Source: Cladobotryum mycophilum
Lineage: Eukaryota > Ascomycota > Sordariomycetes > Hypocreales > Hypocreaceae
Direction: 5' to 3'
Assembly: GCA_036429605.1 (NCBI GenBank)
Contig: CM071589.1
Location: 4,092,001-4,156,000 of the forward strand
DNA: 64,000 nucleotides
Part shown: one piece after another, positions 22,923 through 35,379 of the stretch
Numbering within the stretch: the first letter of the stretch is position 1
How the letters are laid out: each line of letters begins with the position of its first letter
Program-made: the position numbers and the translations under genes
The notes under the pieces: model-generated
Databases searched by the model: none
Seen by the model: the letters and a program-made list of their open reading frames with translations, nothing else
Told to the model about the DNA's origin: nothing

Positions 22923-25900
22923 TTAAAATAATCGGATCTTGCCAGTGAAGTCCGCCGAACGACTGGATGAAGAATGCTTCTTAGCCGCGCCCGTATAAGA
23001 AGGGTTGCCCGTGCCGGTTTGCGATGTGCCGTTGGTGTTGTCCCTATCTTGGCCATTGGGCTGCACAAGTCTGAAGCTGTTACCGGCAATACCCGATAAC
23101 TTGCCAGAAATTTGAGGTCCCATAGTCGTTTTGCCCAGATAGACAGGTCCAGCAATCAGGGCAACGAATACGACGAGTAACACGAAGTAGAGAATTGCGA
23201 AGCGTATCACACGTCTTCGTCGCAACTTGGACTGCTTCAATGAATAAATGGGTGGTCGAATCTGGCGGCTGCAAATTTTATGTCAGTAACTAGGGTTGCA
23301 GTGGCAAAGTGTCATGCGACATACCTTGGTAAAAGCCAGAACAGCATCATAGAATGTAATTTGTCAACCTGGGGGATGATAATGACAGGCAGCATGAAGA
23401 AAAGCAACCAGTGTCCAAGAATGAAATCGGCAGCAAACATGCTCAGTTCAGTAATTTTGCATAGGAACTCGCGAGCAGGCTGTGACACTGAGTGCCAACC
23501 CATGGAATACCATTTACCCGTCCAAAATGCAATGTTAGATTGGTCAGTTTTAAACTCTCTTGTCAAGGTCAGTGACACAATCAATTTAAACAGGAATCGT
23601 TGCAATGCGACGACTGCAATCATGCCTGCCAAGGCTCGCGGGAAATTGAAGGTTTCCAAGACAAGCATGGCTTCAAAGAAGACAAGCATGAAAATAACCG
23701 CAAGAGCGTGGGCAATAGCGGCAAGGACACTTCCAAATTTTTTGCAGCACATGCTGAGCAGAGGTCCCATACAACAGGCCATGGCAAACATGACACCTAA
23801 GACGCCCGCATTGACAGCAACCGGCGCAAAAGCCACGATAAGAACACGGATCAGAGAGTCTGTTGGTTGGAGCTCCGTAGTGTCGTTTTTATCCTGTCTA
23901 GACGCGAGGACGCCTGTTTGCGCATTGATAAACATGTAGGGGATAACTGTAACGACAGCAAGAAGCAAAGGCGTCAGGATTTCAGTGAAAAAGATGTTGG
24001 CAATAGCGGCTCGAGGGACATCGCCCGACATCTTTGCCGAAGCCTCACCAAGATTCTTTCGCTTGTAACCAGTGGTACGAGTTCGTGATAAACGGCAGAA
24101 CGCAATCCATGATGAAGCATGAGAGCGAGAATTGCCACGCGAGAGCCAACGAAGGTAGTCACGATAATCGATGAAGAAATCGTTCCACGCAAACTGGTGA
24201 GGGTTGTACAGGAATGGCGAGATGGTAAGGCCGAACAGCGTGATCCAGAAATACACCAAGGCAGCCTGCCAAGCTGTGACGCTGGCAAAGAGCAGCATCA
24301 TCAAGAGTCGGGAACCAAAATAAATGGAGGGGCCAGCAAAACGAGAGTAGAGAACACCAAAGGGAATGCGAGCCGTCGCAAAACCACGACCAGTTCCGAT
24401 ATACCGCGCTCCACCAAACGAAATATCCTGCTGCACAGAGTTCGCGTAAATCTGAGTGACAAATACTTCGAAAAATGGTGAAAGTGAAAGGAACTGTTTC
24501 AAGAATCGGGTCAAAGCCCGCCAAATACCACGTTCTGTAAGCTCTTGCACAATCAATGGTACGAAGGACAAGAAGAATACAAAGAAAATAGAGAAGACAC
24601 TGCGTTGCACCCAATCCATCAGCGCATCAGTGTTTGCGCAGCCTGTCGGGAATAGAGGATCAGTGATAGGAACATCACGGTTGTATCGACATTTGATCGT
24701 CTCGTATCTTAATGCACCAATATTCATCAACGTAATCATGAACATTTGCACTGAAAGCATGATGAACATGTTATTGACGTGGAATCCGGCGTGGGCATAG
24801 TAAAAGGACAAAAATCTGTCGAGAGGAAGCTGCGTGCCAAGATAATAGTACTCGCGAGATAGCAATTGTTCGCCCATACCGGTTCCAATCTTAGTCGTAA
24901 AGTTGAGAATAGAACCGAAACCCAAATCACGGCCTTTTCCACACTGATAGTACTCGCAGTGCTTGATACGACCACCTCGTAGCATAGCGTTCATACCTGC
25001 GAAAATATCTTCGTTCAAGTGTAGTCCCTTTTGGGCCTTTGAAACACCACCACGAGTTGTCATGAAAATGCCGTTCAAGAAATCAGGATGACCATAGTGA
25101 AGCTTGCCTCCAATCTGAGCCATGGTACGCGCAAAGAGCGTACCAAAGGTTTGTTCCTTACCAGCCGCGACATCACCCAGAATACCAATGTTCTCCGAGA
25201 AAATGTATTCTCGAGCACCAAGAATAGCAACAGGAGCTGGTGTGTTGTTCTTAACGCCTGGTGTATAGGGTGAAGCATTTTCGATCTTCATTTCCTCAAA
25301 TTCAGCAAGAACACTGCGAATCTTGAGGCATTCCTCCAAGTAGTTGTCTTGGTTGGCATCGATAAGCTGAATATATTCGCCGCGGTAGAAAATCAAGGCA
25401 TGGTTCTGATTGTCTGACTTTCCATCACCAAGGATAGGATTACCGGAAAGCTGGATTCGGAACTTGGGCTTTCTCATTCCGTTCTCCATAACCTCAGAAT
25501 GCCCGTCGATCAGCGCGGAATATAAGCGGGGCTCTTCACCTTCGGCCAGGGGAGGTTCCTCGTCCAGGTAAGAGATCTGGAGATCTGGATACGCTCGAAG
25601 AAGGAATTCTGCGTTTTCCATCTCTTCCTTTTTGAATTTTGAGTACCGTTGCATAGAGACCATGAGCTTAAACTTTCGACGAGCCATTCTCTCCAATTCT
25701 CGTTCAAGCTTATCAGTGTTGCCACCAAACATCTGAACAACTTCAGGATTTTCCACTCGGTAGAGGAGCTTAATGGCGCGACTATAGTTCATGAAACCTG
25801 AAATAGTGCGGTACAGTGTCTGGAATCGCAAGGAGGCCCAGATTCGAGTTCGTAAAGTATATTCGGGGGCCGACGACTTGAAACCAATGCAGTAAAAGGG

Positions 25901-28900
25901 GAGATCATCGATTTTGCTCTTTGCCGTGTCTTTCTCAGTCTTCTCATAGTCACCATTCATCTGCGAGGTTTCATCGGCCAAGATTTTGGTATCCTTAACA
26001 AAGCAGTCCCATTCGTGTGGGTGAAGTTGTTTAAGGTATTCGAGCAGAGTAACACGAGAATAGGGTTCGTCTTCGCGAATGATCTCCCGCAAGGACAACA
26101 GAATCTTTTCACTATAATGAGGAATCATAACAGTAAAAGTCGGCATGTTATCGACGGGGAGGGGCTCTGGAATCGGTGTTGACAACGACTGAGCAAAGAA
26201 AGAGATTCGGCGCTCTGCCTCGCTGTTGCTAGGGAAGAATTCAGTCTTGAAGGAGTGATCTTCTTGAGACACGAAGAATGTGGGTGCTCGCAGGGTTCTC
26301 TTGCCTTCCTGCTCCGAAGGAACTTGGTGGTATAGTAGTTTCTGAACATGATCAATGGCAAGCAGATGCTCTCTGTACATGGAAATGACGATAGCATTCC
26401 AGACTTGAGAGATAAGCACCTTTGGCTTATACTTGATTTCCATGTCGGTTGTGGCAAGAATCTTAGAGTAGATACGTTTCGGAAGACGTGAAAAAATGTT
26501 TCTCCATGGCGTCCAAATTGAGGAGCCAATATAAAAAGACCTGGCAATGGAAAAGATGGCGTTCAAAAGGACGTAGAACAAGTATGTGTCAAGGAAGAAG
26601 AAGATCAAATCCGTGAATGTCATGAGGACGAGCAGAACGGTTGATTGGTGTCTGCACAGAATGTCGCCCCCAAGCAGATTATCACCCTGGCAATGCAGAC
26701 GCATGATGGAAAGATAACGAATGGGGTCGCGGAAGGAGAGCGTAAGATAGACATAAGATTCTCCAAACTTGGCACCAAATACAACAAGCCATAAGCCGTA
26801 TGACATAGCCATATCGTTAAAGTTCAGTCTTGGCCAGCTTGCAGTGAAGGTTTGGCTGGCTACGTATCGTCGTGAATTCGAAGTCAAGTAACTTCCAAAG
26901 AGGCCACCGAGCGGCATGATGGCAAAGAACAGAAACGTAAATATGGCGATGACGAAATGAACAATGCCAAGGGCATGATCAATGGATGTTTCCTTTTCTG
27001 GGTCTCCAGGGATCATGAATACCTTGACACCAGGAGCAACATTGAGAGCGAGAATGACAACGAGAAACAACAGTCGTTTGGTCAAGTGCTGCGCACCCGC
27101 CCAACGTCGCGGTACATATGCCCATTCAGCTAAAGTCGCAAGAACCTGGATGAGAGAAGCGATGGCGCCACCAAACCCAACAATCGAAAATTGCTTGGCC
27201 TTGGTGGGTGACTGATTGACTTGTTGCTCATAGTCCTTAACAAGGAGTGTCGGGGCGTTGTGAGAGGTGTAAAACCAGAACATAGTGAGATGGATAACCC
27301 AGATACGGTTGAAGTTGGTCAAAAGATGGAACCAGGATCGAGACTCTTTGTACGTCTTGAAGAAGCACTTCTTCCAGTTGACGTCTTTAAGCTTTAGATA
27401 CCGCTCGGCAGGGGGCACATCGACCAGCTTGCTCTTATCCTGCAAAACGATGCGTTCAATACCCTCGGGGTACCAGAAAAGCTGGTTACAGTCATCGTAC
27501 CCAATAATGTGTTTATGATCACGCTCCCGTCGGACATAAACACCATCGAGAATTTCGTATCCTTGGTCTCGAACATATTGGTAGAGCGGAGTGATGACAT
27601 TGTTGAGGTATGTGAATTCGTCAACCTGCTCAACCATTGCCTCGCACGCAGGGGAGTTCAGGTAATCCCAGGCACACTTGAAGATGAAGCACAGCATCTC
27701 GGGCATGAACCTCACTTGGTTTGCTTCGCCCCAGCACAAAAGATAAAGAGCAATCTGGCGGACACGATCATGCTGAGACATACGATTCATTCGTGTCTTC
27801 CAGCGGTATTCGGCAGCCTCGAGACTATCATCTCCTTCAAGGTCTTGAAGCATCTCAGCCTCATTTGCTGGATCGTTGTCATCGCCCTTCTTCTTCTTGC
27901 CCTTGTTCTTGGCCTTGCGACGCAGTCCTTTTGAATTGGCATTGGCGAAACCAACAGAGTCGTCCAGGTCGAGGTGAGCGGCGAAGTACCACTTGCGGTA
28001 GTTGGCATTATCACCACCAATATAATCAGCATGGAGGGAAAGAAGCGCCTGGTTAGGTGTCATACGCGACGCCCTCGAATCCAATAGAATCATGAAGTGG
28101 TCATACATGTTTCGCATGCTGTCTCGCTGGAAACCGAATTTGGCCGTCAAATCCAGGAAAATATCCTCTATCTCCTCCTTAGAGAGGGGAATTTGAGCGT
28201 CTGATGTCCAAGCAGGATACATTTCACGCGAGCGCTGTCCCGCGGGCAAGACATTACCATACTCCATGCCGTAGTTGGGAGTTGATGCGCCTGAAGACCG
28301 GTTACCACCATATGAAATCTGAGATGACGGTGGGCGGTAGCCTCGACCACCGGCCTGAGGCTCGCCATAACTATTGTAGCGCTCATCGCCACGGCCGTAA
28401 TAATCCATCTCTGCGGCCCGAGCCATGTCTGATCTCATAGTAAAGTCGCTAAATGTTTCCGAATCCTCCTCGGATCCCTGCCGTCCACCTTGGGCACCAT
28501 AAGCTTGGTTGTAGTCCTGGTCGTAATAGCCGCCTTGACCGCCATTATAGTCATCTTGGTATTGGTCATGGCCGTCATAATAACCGCCGTCTTGATGGTA
28601 TGGGTTATTAGGGTCCGCATTGTAATAACCGCTGCATGATTGTCAGTATGTAAAACTCATAGTCAGAGGTCCTCACTCACGATTCGTCGTAGTAACCATC
28701 ACCACCCTGCCCGCCAGAATGACCGCCGCGAGCATCGTAGCCGTTTTCGTAATATTGATCATCCTGGTAGTATGAATCTGTGTTGCCACCGGATTGTCCA
28801 TTTCCGCGATGTTGTCCACCCCCAGCGCCGCCTCCGCCGCCGCCGCCGCCGCCGCTGCCTTGTTGGCCGTAGCCATCGTCATAGGCGTCGTGGTGACCGC

Positions 28901-28916
28901 CCGGATACCCTGACAT
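22923..28916 (-). CDS. fks1: 1,3-beta-glucan synthase catalytic subunit (FKS1)
   Basis: Three exons, 28916-28681, 28631-23325 and 23268-22923, join in frame to 1962 residues, the usual size for filamentous-fungal FKS. The N-terminus is Gly/Tyr/Asp-rich with a poly-glycine run, followed by the FKS1_dom1 region (AEYRWKTRMNRMSQHDRVRQ), a first membrane cluster, the cytosolic glucan synthase domain (ALIFYRGEYIQLIDANQDNY; QIGGKLHYGHPDFLNG; RGGRIKHCEYYQCGKGRD) and a second membrane cluster. It polymerises cell-wall glucan from UDP-glucose under Rho1 control and is the echinocandin target. Hot spot 1 (26723-26749) reads YLTLSFRDP, with Tyr707 where yeast Fks1 has Phe639. The last exon encodes a basic-then-hydrophobic tail with one membrane span. 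Confidence 0.97.
28825..28858 (-). repeat. GCC/GGC trinucleotide run encoding poly-glycine in FKS1
   Basis: About ten nearly pure glycine codons lie in the first FKS1 exon. The tract is prone to slippage, so its length may vary among strains. Confidence 0.85.
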
Positions 28917-31900
28917 CTTGTATATCGATTACCTGTCAAGCAGTCGGGTTAGTCAGGGACTGGAACCAAACCATACAGTTCGAAGATCCTACTGCCTGAA
29001 GGTAGTAGAGAAAGGGCTTGTGGGTTCACCTACTCGTTCGCACGCATGGGTTTGAATGTTCAACAAAATCAGACTAGAGCGTGTCGCAATCAACACCAGG
29101 CGATGTGCGGCCACAAGTAGTTTCTTGCGTATTGCGTGAACTGTATGCCAATATCGAAAAGAAGAGTTGGCAATCAGGCGTCCCTCAACAATTGAGCGAG
29201 GGAAATGGGGAGACCAAATAGTGGCCGGAAGGGAAAGGAAAATGCTTGTACTCAATAAAAGAGTCAAACTGTCCAGAAGGAAAGAACAGACAAAAACCTG
29301 ATCGGTGCGCAAATCGAAGCGCCCCCGGCTCAGTGAAGAAGAAAACGAAAGGAAGATTGACAATTAGCAAGAACGACAGAATGAAGGAGAAGAGTAAGTG
29401 AATGGAGGTCCAAGTCTTTGCCAAGAGATGCGAGTGAGACCAGCCGTCTGTTAATCGTTGCCAGGTGTCAAGCTTTGAAGGAAAGGAAAGAAAAGGCTGG
29501 ATTGGCAGTGAAGATTCAGGGAGAACGGTGGCTGTGTACCCAGGTAAGTACAAGTAAGTAAGTGCTACAACCAACCTACGGGTGCGCCGTCCCGTCTGGC
29601 CCGTTGAGTTATCAACTGGAAGCATTCAAGCACTGTATGAGTTTGGCTGGATGCCGATAAGGAGTTGCACGAAGTGGGCACACACTCAAGAAAACTCGAA
29701 CGCACTTCAGCTCCTTGTGTGCAAGGGGTAACCACCCAGTCAGCACTTTGTCTACCAAGGTACTGCCAACAAGGAGAGGGGGAAAAGACACCGAGCGTTT
29801 CTTCCTTGCCAACTTGTTAAGGTCACCTCCACTTTACCCCTTTGATACTACAGCCCCCTTCTTTCTGCCGGAACATCCAACATGGCCCTGCAACCCAGAT
29901 GGAGGATACCTAGTTGATACCTAGTGTCAGGGGTTAGTGCGGAAAGTCTTGACGCAAGGCACTGAAGTGGGTCACAGTGCACGCCACCCATACAACAACT
30001 GTGTCATGGATGGATGGATGGATGTGGGTGGTGTTCTAGAGAGGCTGAGCCCATCGGTTCCAAAAATCTGTTTTCTAGCTCTCAAGACAGATACGCGTCA
30101 GCATCATGTTAAAAAAAAAAAAACGAGAAAGGGAAAATCCGTGCTTGCGCAGGTAGGCATATGTAGGATAAGACACACCGCCGGTGTACGATGAAGGTAC
30201 AAGATAAAGTCAATACAAATCATGGTGGGAATTGCTTTAAGAGCAGCAAAAAGAATAACCAGAAACATGGGCAATAGAAGATGTCAAGATGACTCTGTTA
30301 GGCACTAGGTACTATGCGGTAGTACTTGGCCTGCGGCACCTTATGTTATCGTTCCGTTACAGATCGTTTCAACAGCCATTGAACAGGTTGTAATTGACTT
30401 TACTAGCGAGAATAGTACGTACTACGGAGCAAATGCCTGTTTTTATCTACAAGTAAATAACATTCTAGAGCTGTTGATGAATGACTTGCATACAGTAGCA
30501 ATATCTACCACGAGTATTATATAGGCTATGCTTTGTACAGCATGGAGAGAATAAAAAGACGGATTCGTCATGGATACTTTGAGCAACCAGGAGAAAACAG
30601 TCCAGGCTGTAGGGTATTATCATATTCCTTGGTTTTAATATGTTCATTTCCGGGTCTGCCGCGCATACAGTACCCATTTTTTATTACAAACCTGCCTTAG
30701 TTGTGGGCGATACTATGAATCGGACAACAATTATTGATCGTGTCGGTAATTACGTTCCTTCCCACTGTAACATTCTTGGCGGATCGCAATATTGATACAT
30801 GGTTACAGATTCAAGGCGGGGATCCAATTGCCTTATCGCATCAGTCTAATGGTGCCTAAGTAGTAACAAGCATCATTCTATCAAACCGATTGATTGAGTA
30901 TCGAGTGGGTAGGTATCTGATAGTATTAGTTTGCTCTGTCAACAGTTGCAAAAAAGAAAAGAAAAGAAAACAAAACAAAACTGCTGCGCAAATTATTAGA
31001 CTGTGCTGTATTAGAGAACAAACCAACAACAGTGCGTGTTGAATTCTAGGCTTCTAGGTTAATACAGTCTGTGCTACTGTGGACGCTTCCAAGAACCGTA
31101 TATACACACAATGCCAGTAAAAGGTGGCACGAATCAAAACGGCATATTTTCCGGATCCATCCATCTAAAAATGGGGGTTTTCTTCCTTCTCAGAACAGCG
31201 CGTTTCCAAGGATCTGAGAAGAATGTCAGCTCTTCGCCCCCCTTTATCTTACATACCTACCAAGCCACCCTAGTCGTCTCTCCCTCATAGAGGGTTACTC
31301 CGTACTCCGTACAAGTATGAATTTTGAGCTAGTCACCTTTTTTCGGACATTTAGCATTCCCTTAGGTACCAGAGCTCTACATGGCGATTACCAACCAACC
31401 ACAGGGGTAAATAAGGGACACTCGGCGGAGGCCACCCCAATATACAATGCACGATAGATCAAACTCCAGGGACGGAGTATGCTGTAACTAATATTCCTTG
31501 ACAAACACATATCATGGGGCCTAGACCGTAGTTGTGTTGAATGCATGATGTTTTCCCAGGCCCCGTCCAAGCTGCTTCAGTCGGTCAATACTTACCAGAA
31601 TGGGATGTCCTGTGATTTGTGGGCAACCCCTATTCCCTCTCCACAACTCGTGGCGAGATTCATGGTTTTTAGCTGTAGAAATCTCACCGATCATATTCGG
31701 CTGCGTTAGATGCCAACAGCCCCGGCCCTACGGAGTACAGGCTGGCAAGCTGGTCATGAAAGACGCAGTTGTCCGTTCAGCTTCGAGAAGTGAAGCTTGG
31801 ACGAGTATTTGGTTGCTAGTTAATGCCTAGCGCTCTGTAAAAGGCTCCGCATCCTGACACGGACAACCTTGAAATTCAATGCTGGTGTAAGTTTCAGGCC

Positions 31901-32285
31901 TGCACCAGTATGGCTGCATCATCGTATTAATATTGTTTTCCAGAATCAAATTATATGTTTTTGCCTTCTCAAGGAAATAGACAAGATATAGTAATAAATT
32001 GAATGATTGAGCATGACTCTACATTAAGTGCGTTTACTGAAGCAGTATTTTTCGAATATATATAGAGTATAGCATAGTATAATTCCTCGATGTTGCCATG
32101 GAAACGACATCCTGCAACATTTAGAAAATGTTTATCAAGGTACCTATCTGTCCTCCAATACCATCGAAACAGTTTTACGGCCGCCATAATTGTTCCTTAT
32201 CTATTGCTAGAATCATCACGACATTACCATTATCCGGTTAGGCTATATAATTGCCCTACAATTTTCTTGTTTATTAATCGTTAAC
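28917..32285. promoter_or_regulatory. 3.4 kb divergent intergenic region upstream of FKS1 and the GCNA-like gene
   Basis: No gene is recognised. The first ~700 bp next to fks1 are purine-rich on the plus strand (CT-rich as fks1 leader) and contain a 146-codon minus ORF at 29185-29625 with an ATG, at most a leader ORF. An (ATGG)n microsatellite lies at 30006-30022 and A-rich tracts near 30109-30123 and 30950-30980. TACGGAGTA/TACTCCGTA words occur at 31296-31312, near 31471 and at 31729-31738. A long, regulated glucan-synthase promoter is plausible, or an unrecognised non-coding RNA. Confidence 0.5.
31296..31738. repeat. Dispersed TACTCCGTA / TACGGAGTA words
   Basis: An overlapping double copy (TACTCCGTACTCCGTAC) lies at 31296-31312, an imperfect copy near 31471, and one copy inverted relative to the first at 31729-31738. 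Further copies occur at 17412-17422 and 39309-39318. They lie outside exons. The function is unknown; they could be remnants of an old repeat. Confidence 0.6.
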
Positions 32286-34349
32286 ATGGCCCGGTTGGTT
32301 GAACATAACCCATGCAGTGACGACGAGCTGCCGGAGCTTGACGTGCTTTTAAAGCAGCCTACCGGGGAACAAGAAAAAATAAATAAACCACCAGTATCAC
32401 AATCTCGAAAGAAGAAGGATACGACCTCTGTTTCCACCACCGCGAAACGCCGAGTACGGCGACTTGAGGGCGAAATCCGGGACGCTCCCAATTTATTATT
32501 TCTCCCGTGGAACGCCGAAGAAACAAGCACTGGCACCTCAGATATATTACGCCGAAGATTATCACCAAGTCTGTTAGATTTGCCGCAAGAACCATCTCGT
32601 ACCAAAAAGCGACCGATGATCTCTAAACAGCCGTCTTCTGAGTACGAGGATCCAGCTAGCGAAACATACCAGGCAACAAAGCCCAGAATCGAGTTGCGAC
32701 AGGAACATGATTCGGCTCGAAGGACACCCCGGCCTAGCCAGCTCCGTTCGGAAGAATCGCCGGCACTACGATTGGGCCATTTACATACGTCTAAGAGAGC
32801 AACCAAGGTTGAGTCAGGTATTCGTAAGAATGAGTACATGGAGCATGCTGTAAAAAATAGGAGGGCTGCAAAATCGAAGCAAAAGCCCACCAGCAATTCG
32901 GATATAGAAGACAACGATGAAGATGGGGCAGATGAATCATCGGAGTACGACAACAACGACAAATCGGACTCATCGAGCGATTCTTTATACGAAACCCCTG
33001 AGGAATATTCCCCACAGCCAGTTTCAAGAATCTCTAAAAAGACCTCGAAATCACAAAATAAAGAATCCTCGGACCAAGATGATGCAGTTTCAGCACCGCG
33101 CCGATCCTCTAGGAAGTGCAGAGAAACAAATCCGGATACTAAAACAGCCCAAAAGGATCCCTTTACATCGTTTCGCGAGACCCTTGGTGAACAACAGCCG
33201 AAGTGCAGTAACGGCACCCCGGAATCTTCAGATCTTGCTGATAGTCTTTCGAAACTTCGACTCCAATTTGAGGAAGATTCTGACGAATATCACACACCCG
33301 TGGAATCCAAAAGCTTTAAAGCACCATACCTCACACCCCCTAGAAAGAGTAAATCAAATGGATTGGCTTCGCCACGAAAACGGGCATACATACCCAAAAC
33401 CCCTCACAGGCCAAGCGTGGATACTTTCTGGAGCCAGGAATTCGTAGATGACTGGAACGAGCAGCACTCTCCACGCAAGCCTAGCCGCGCGGACACCTCA
33501 GTTCAGAAGCCGCCTAAGAATAATCCTAAGAAGGAGACCAAAAAATCCTTCGCTGCCCGAAAGGGCCAGGTTGCACAGGACTTTCTCTCTCAGCTTGACA
33601 ATCGGATCACGCATGGCAAGATTGCACAATTGGCTGCGTCTACGGGAGGTGTGAAGATTGTGTGGTCTAAGACGCTGAATACAACAGCCGGTCGGGCAAA
33701 TTGGAGGCGAGAAACGATTCGTACTAAACAAGGAGGTGTCGATCCTCAGATTACTGTTGAGCATAAACACCATGCATCTATTGAATTGGCCGAGAAAGTG
33801 ATCGACGAGGAAGATCGACTCCTCAATGTTCTTGCACATGAATTCTGCCACCTAGCCAACTTCATGATCAACGGAATCACCACCAATCCTCATGGAAAAG
33901 AATTCAAAGTCTGGGCGGCCAAATGTTCTCAAGAATTTGCCGCACAAGGCATTAAAGTCACAACCAAGCATACTTATGAAATCGATTTCAAGTACATCTG
34001 GACCTGCAGCGCTTGCCAAGCGCAGTACAAGCGCCACTCCAAGAGTATCGATCCATCGAGACATCGGTGTGGTACTTGCAAAGGCACTCTCACGCAGACA
34101 AAGCCTGTACCTCGTGGCGCTGGCGCCGGTGGCAAGCCGAGCGAGTATCAAATATTCATGAAGGAGCAAATGAAGATTGTGAGAAGTGAAAATCCTGGCA
34201 GTCCGCAGAAGGAGGTCATGAAAATAATCGCAGACCGATGGTCTAAGAGAGGGCGCGTCAAGGAGAACCAGCAGGTGACCAAGGGTAGTAGTAGTGTTCT
34301 TGCTCAGTTAGTTGTTGACTTATCTTTGGAGGATGGACTTGATGTCTAG
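32286..34349 (+). CDS. GCNA-like SprT metalloprotease with C-terminal HMG-like segment
   Basis: A single-exon gene of 687 residues. Residues 1-~390 are charged, Ser/Lys/Asp/Glu-rich and predicted disordered, with acidic patches such as DNDEDGADESSEYDNNDK. From about 430 comes a SprT-like domain (RITHGKIAQLAASTGGVKIV), with the zinc motif H518-EFC-H522, then a zinc ribbon with CSACQAQY and CGTCKGTL cysteine pairs, and a final segment (SEYQIFMKEQMKIVR ... MKIIADRWSK) resembling an HMG box. This order matches GCNA/ACRC proteins, which protect genome stability by clearing DNA-protein crosslinks. Fungal members are little studied. The gene converges on mog1 across 304 bp. Confidence 0.88.
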   Translation: MARLVEHNPCSDDELPELDVLLKQPTGEQEKINKPPVSQSRKKKDTTSVSTTAKRRVRRLEGEIRDAPNLLFLPWNAEETSTGTSDILRRRLSPSLLDLPQEPSRTKKRPMISKQPSSEYEDPASETYQATKPRIELRQEHDSARRTPRPSQLRSEESPALRLGHLHTSKRATKVESGIRKNEYMEHAVKNRRAAKSKQKPTSNSDIEDNDEDGADESSEYDNNDKSDSSSDSLYETPEEYSPQPVSRISKKTSKSQNKESSDQDDAVSAPRRSSRKCRETNPDTKTAQKDPFTSFRETLGEQQPKCSNGTPESSDLADSLSKLRLQFEEDSDEYHTPVESKSFKAPYLTPPRKSKSNGLASPRKRAYIPKTPHRPSVDTFWSQEFVDDWNEQHSPRKPSRADTSVQKPPKNNPKKETKKSFAARKGQVAQDFLSQLDNRITHGKIAQLAASTGGVKIVWSKTLNTTAGRANWRRETIRTKQGGVDPQITVEHKHHASIELAEKVIDEEDRLLNVLAHEFCHLANFMINGITTNPHGKEFKVWAAKCSQEFAAQGIKVTTKHTYEIDFKYIWTCSACQAQYKRHSKSIDPSRHRCGTCKGTLTQTKPVPRGAGAGGKPSEYQIFMKEQMKIVRSENPGSPQKEVMKIIADRWSKRGRVKENQQVTKGSSSVLAQLVVDLSLEDGLDV

Positions 34350-34653
34350 ATGAGTATGATTACTGGGGTCTGACGACCCAAAGCGCTGTCTAATTATGAT
34401 GGCTATTTTGTGGGAGCAGTCGTAGACATTGTCTAGCTAGTGTAAATATCGCATATATATCTAAATTGTGGAAGAGATGCTTCTTTTCAGCATCTTAATA
34501 CTTGGTTTATGAGGGGTTGCGAAAATAGATGAGCAGGGGATTACATGAAACAAACATGGACTCAGCTTCAGAAAGAAATTATTGTTTTATTCGAGTCCTT
34601 GACAATATATGGCACTATGATGATGGTGTTGCCCAATTTCTATACCCATACTT
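34350..34653. other. Short convergent 3' intergenic spacer
   Basis: The 304 bp hold the 3' ends of the GCNA-like gene and mog1. Nothing else is seen. Confidence 0.7.
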
Positions 34654-35379
34654 TCAAGGTTCTCCAAAAAGGTCCCAATCTTTGATCTTAAAGGTCCCCC
34701 AAATACGTGCAGAAACCTCAACAGCGTCTCCGATTAACTTGCCCTGTTTCCCTAGCTCTAGATCCACCTCCTCTTCGTCATACTCTCCTCTGATATGGGG
34801 TACGTTGATGGTGATCAGGATGTCCGTGCCTTTTTTCTCGAGTCGTAGGAGGGTCATTATAATTGCTGTAAAATCTGGAGCCGATTTCTGGTCGCGAGAT
34901 TGAGCGACTTCTGGCGTTTGAGTTGCTATGAGGGTGTAGGCAGGAAGCCCAGATCTACAGGTTTAGGTCTCAGTCAGTCGCTTAGGAAAGCCCTTGGAAT
35001 AGAGGATTTCGTACTCTAGCCTTGAGAATTCGGTCTCGGCCGTGTTCCAGATCTTGATGGTTTTGATATCTGGTCCAACCATGTCCTCGAGATGTGTGGT
35101 CATAGCCCGGCCATCGATCTCTGGGCCAGATCCAGCACCGCCGACACGCTCAGTAATGTCGAAGATGATGCTTGTGAAGCCATCTTTGTCGATCCACACT
35201 TCCTGGTTATCGGGGACTTGTCTCAGTTTGCTTAATTGAATGGCGCAAATCGCAAAAAGTTAGCCTCGAGAATTTTGATCGATGCTGGTAAATCATACAT
35301 ACCTTACGTCTGCAAAGTTGTCAGGGAGATCACAAACAATGGAGCCGCCATATAGAGGTGTGCTTCGGTAAGTAGGCAT
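34654..35379 (-). CDS. mog1: Ran-binding nuclear import protein Mog1
   Basis: Three exons, 35379-35303, 35230-35015 and 34954-34654, join in frame to 197 residues, the usual Mog1 length. Family matches are TPLYGGSIVCDLPDNFADVS at the N-terminus, LRQVPDNQEVWIDKDGFTSI, and a C-terminal strand LITINVPHIRGEYDE. Mog1 binds Ran (Gsp1) and promotes nucleotide release, supporting nuclear transport; in fission yeast it is also tied to mitotic kinase signalling. Introns are 72 and 60 bp; the second has a GTACGA donor. The start at 35379 fits the family's N-terminus; the open frame further upstream has no such match. It is divergent from hnt1 across 775 bp. Confidence 0.93.

Noticed and set aside
29185..29625. 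146-codon minus ORF upstream of fks1
   Set aside because: CT-rich leader-type DNA gives a Ser/Phe/Leu-rich product; at most an upstream ORF.
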